64,000 nucleotides of DNA, from the NCBI GenBank assembly GCA_963969345.1, contig OZ017770.1, forward strand, positions 133,246 to 197,245. Direction: 5' to 3'. Below, in pieces: positions 61,501-64,000 of this stretch. Source of the DNA: Turbatrix aceti. Lineage: Eukaryota; Nematoda; Chromadorea; Rhabditida; Panagrolaimidae. Position 1 is the first letter of the stretch; every line of letters starts with the position of its first letter. A program made the position numbers and the translations under genes. Below the pieces are notes generated by a model. That model ran no database searches and was not told the DNA's origin. It was given only the letters and a program-made list of their open reading frames with translations.

Positions 61501-64000
61501 ATGGCTCTGAAGCACCTTCTTTGTTTACGGCTTTAACACGGAACTGATAAGCTTGGCCTTTTTTGAGACCCTTGACAGTGGCTTGAGTTTCTTTGGCCCT
61601 GCCGCATGGTACCCAACGACCACTATCGACATCGAGTTTTTCGATTTCGTAAAATTCAATTTCTTCTCCGCCGTCGTCGTCCGGCACTTTCCAGTTAAGT
61701 TTCATGCTGTCTTCGAAGACTTCGCTGACTTCAAGAGGACCATTGGGACGAGAAGGCTTGTCGAAAACCATAAGCTCAGCTTCTTCTTGGTCAGCGCCGG
61801 TTGAATTCTTGACAGTCAATTTATACTTGCCTCGGTCGGCGCGTGCGGCCATTGGAATGCACAGAATAGTGTGATCATTTTTCTTGGTATCAATTTGCAA
61901 AGCACCGGTAAGTTCCAGCTGCTTCTCATTCTTGTACCAATTAACATCGGGTGCCGGTTCGCCCCCAATGCGGACTTGCCATCTTACGGTCTGACCTGCT
62001 TTCACCGTGATGCTTCGAAGAGCAGAGTGCTCAAGCCAGGCCGGAATAAACTTGGGTTTGCAAACTGTGCGTTCACATGGTTCACTTGGCGGACCCGGGC
62101 CAGCCTTGTTCTTGGCCTTAACGCGGAACTGGTATTCTTTGCCTTCTTTTAAGCCGGTGATTGTTGCTTCCGGAACTGGAAAAAAACTCATCGACACGTG
62201 CGTAAAAAACTTTTCATACCTTTAGAAGTTGCGATTTGTTCCCATTGTCCAGTATGAGGATCCTTGACTTCAATGAGGTATTCTTCGATGGGCGCTCCAC
62301 CGTCTTTCATTGGTGGATCCCATTCGATTGAAATACGGTCAGCATCAACATCAGTAACTCTCGGACGACCAGGTTTGCCAGGTTCATCCCAAGGATCCTT
62401 AATTGTCACGTACTGGTCGTTCAGCAAAGGATCAGATTCGCCTTCTTTGTTGACAGCCTTAACACGGAATTTGTAGTTGCCTTTGTTTTTTAACTGGCGA
62501 ATCTTAACGGAGCAAGCGTCGCCTTTTCCGACAACAGTGTATTTTCCTTTTTCGTCAATGTCTTGCGCTTCGACAACGTAGTGCGTGATGGGTTCTCCTC
62601 CATCGTCATCTGGTGGATTCCATGAGATAGTGGCACCATCTGCGCAAATGTCGACAATTTCCAGAGGCGCTTTGGGCGGATCTGGGCGTCCGACGACGGT
62701 GACGTTGGCAGTAGAATCGACGGTTCCGCTTGCGTTTTTGAGATTAATGTTAAATACGCCTGAATCTTTACGCTCGGCGTTCTCAATCTAAAAATCCAAA
62801 TTTTATTTTGTAATCTAAATTGTTCCACTCTTACTTTGAGAATTGTTTTCTTGGCCTCAGTCGTCATCTTAACACGATTTATGGTTTTAAGGGCTTTTCC
62901 ATTAACAGTCCAGGTGACTGTCGGTGGAGGTTCACCGGAAATGCGCACTTCATACTTGATCGTTTCGCCAACCTTAAGTCGAAGATCCTTGATACCGCCT
63001 TGTGTGAACTTTGGTGGTTCAGGCTTTGCTTTGATCTTGTATGCCCTTCCGTGGTCGCATGGATCTCCGGGTCCGGCTTTGTTCACGGCACGGACGCGGT
63101 AGTAGTATTCTTTTTCTTCAACTACCTTTTCGTCAACAATTTGGTATGGTCCTTCGTCGCCGTCGGCTACGTCAGTTTGCCCAACGACTTTCCATTCCTT
63201 TTCGGACTTTTCACGGCGCTCTACGATGTAGGAAGTTACAGGTGCACCACCATCATCTTCAGGAGCACGCCATTGCAAGGTGAGGTTATCACGGTTAATG
63301 TCGACAGCCTCCATGCCTCGAGGCTTACCGGGGGGGGCTCAAAAGGAAATAAAATTAGCTAAAACTACAATAATAAGAAAACTTACTATATGGGTTTTTG
63401 GCCAAAATAGTTTCGCCGGTTAGAGGTTCTGATAGACCAATGTCGTTGACAGCTCGAACGCGAAACTTGTATTCTCCATGTTCCTTGAGATCTTTGACAA
63501 AGAATTCAGTTTGTTTTGATTCGCCAATTTGAACCCAATTTCCGCTGCGTCCTTCCTGCATTTCGATGACATATCCGCGAGTGGGGCATTGTTCATCAGG
63601 ATCTGCTGGTTTCCATTGCAGTTGGCAGTTTTCTGCAGTGACATTCTTCGTCTCAAGGGGGCCCTTTGGAGGCTTTGGTTTATCACGAACGTAAAGCTCA
63701 AACGGAGCAATCGATGAACCACCAGTGTTTTGAATGTCGACAGCCCATTTACCAGTATCAGCCAGTTTAGGATTTTTGAAAACAATTTGAACTTCGTCGT
63801 CAGTGACAATCACTTCTACAAGATCTTTGTCGATTTCGATAGGCTTTCCGTTGCGCAGAAGTGTCGCTTTCGGCAGACCCCGACGAGTGCCTTTAACCGA
63901 GTAGGGGATTTTAATCACTTCTTGTTTTCCAGCTTCGCATTCAATTTTCTTCTGTTTCCAGTTCAATACGGGCTTTTTTTCAGCTTCAAGAACGGTAACC
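46544..64000 (-). CDS. unc-22: Twitchin (UNC-22), C-terminal part
   Basis: Twelve minus-strand exons join in phase from the right edge of the window: 63387-64000 (cut), 62835-63337, 62220-62787, 61462-62175, 59358-61412, 54315-59309, 50114-54271, 48013-49995, 47782-47969, 46922-47735, 46688-46875 and 46544-46639. They encode about 5,625 aa, without N-terminus. Most is the I-band-type array Ig-FnIII-FnIII repeated, followed by FnIII and Ig. The kinase domain (about 48480-49270) has AAKF, YVHLDLKPEN, LIDFGLA and AAPEV, followed by the basic autoinhibitory tail (RYHKVRDAVRNKYDAW...SSLRKHRPN). After it come Ig domains and a Ser/Pro-rich linker, ending AALHID. Twitchin is the sarcomeric titin-like kinase that regulates muscle relaxation. 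No break in frame is seen. Confidence 0.97.

Overview
The window is from a nematode genome. The evidence is a giant twitchin (UNC-22) gene of repeated FnIII and Ig modules around a kinase, a stomatin-like protein with a C-terminal SCP2 domain (UNC-24 type), a cysteine-rich ET/Ly6-like membrane protein, a Kunitz-plus-lustrin secreted protein, AT-rich intergenic DNA and very short introns (mostly 42-60 bp, GT-AG). I cannot place it to species. From memory, the C. elegans orthologues unc-24, lam-1, arl-8 and unc-22 all lie on chromosome IV, so the window looks like a piece of that ancestral linkage group.

Layout, left to right. About 2.2 kb without a recognisable gene. unc-24-like gene (+, 2206-3998), convergent with vps-51 of the GARP/EARP tethering complexes (-, 4068-6810). 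A 3 kb transposon-rich gap with two nested inverted-repeat elements. A small ET-module membrane protein (+, 9833-10562), an unrecognised acidic protein (+, 10861-12324), DENND6 (+, 12863-15227) and a Kunitz/lustrin secreted protein (+, 15800-16472). A K50 paired-like homeobox gene (-, 16579-17307), laminin beta (-, 18578-24206), an orphan ORF (-, 24904-25554) and a peptide-type GPCR (-, 26769-28125). A 2.7 kb AT-rich desert, a possible small secreted protein (+, 30893-31252) and an LMO7/LIMCH1-like LIM protein (-, 31512-37675). A repeat-rich gap with two adjacent inverted-repeat elements and two long microsatellites, a DEP-domain protein (+, 40522-41367), a mitochondrial aconitase copy with several apparent lesions (-, 41520-43961), arl-8 (+, 44966-45683), and the C-terminal 5.6 thousand residues of twitchin (-, 46544-64000, N-terminus outside the window).

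Functionally, vps-51, DENND6 and arl-8 act in endosome/lysosome membrane traffic. Laminin beta, LMO7-like and twitchin belong to basement membrane, junction or cytoskeleton, and sarcomere. unc-24, the GPCR and the homeobox gene suggest nervous-system roles. These are family assignments; nothing suggests operons apart from a tight run of four plus-strand genes at 9.8-16.5 kb.

The most unusual content is the repeats. Six short (about 260-415 bp) inverted-repeat elements share one plan: terminal inverted repeats, then GC-rich blocks of a short degenerate word on both ends in opposite sense, then an AT-rich core. Each uses a different word. Several have clear target duplications, one is nested in another, two sit side by side sharing a single TTATAA, and one is inside a DENND6 intron. 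A second family looks like retroposon 3' ends with an AAATAAA-type tail; it fills two of the few long introns, and a (TTTA)n microsatellite may have grown from such a tail.
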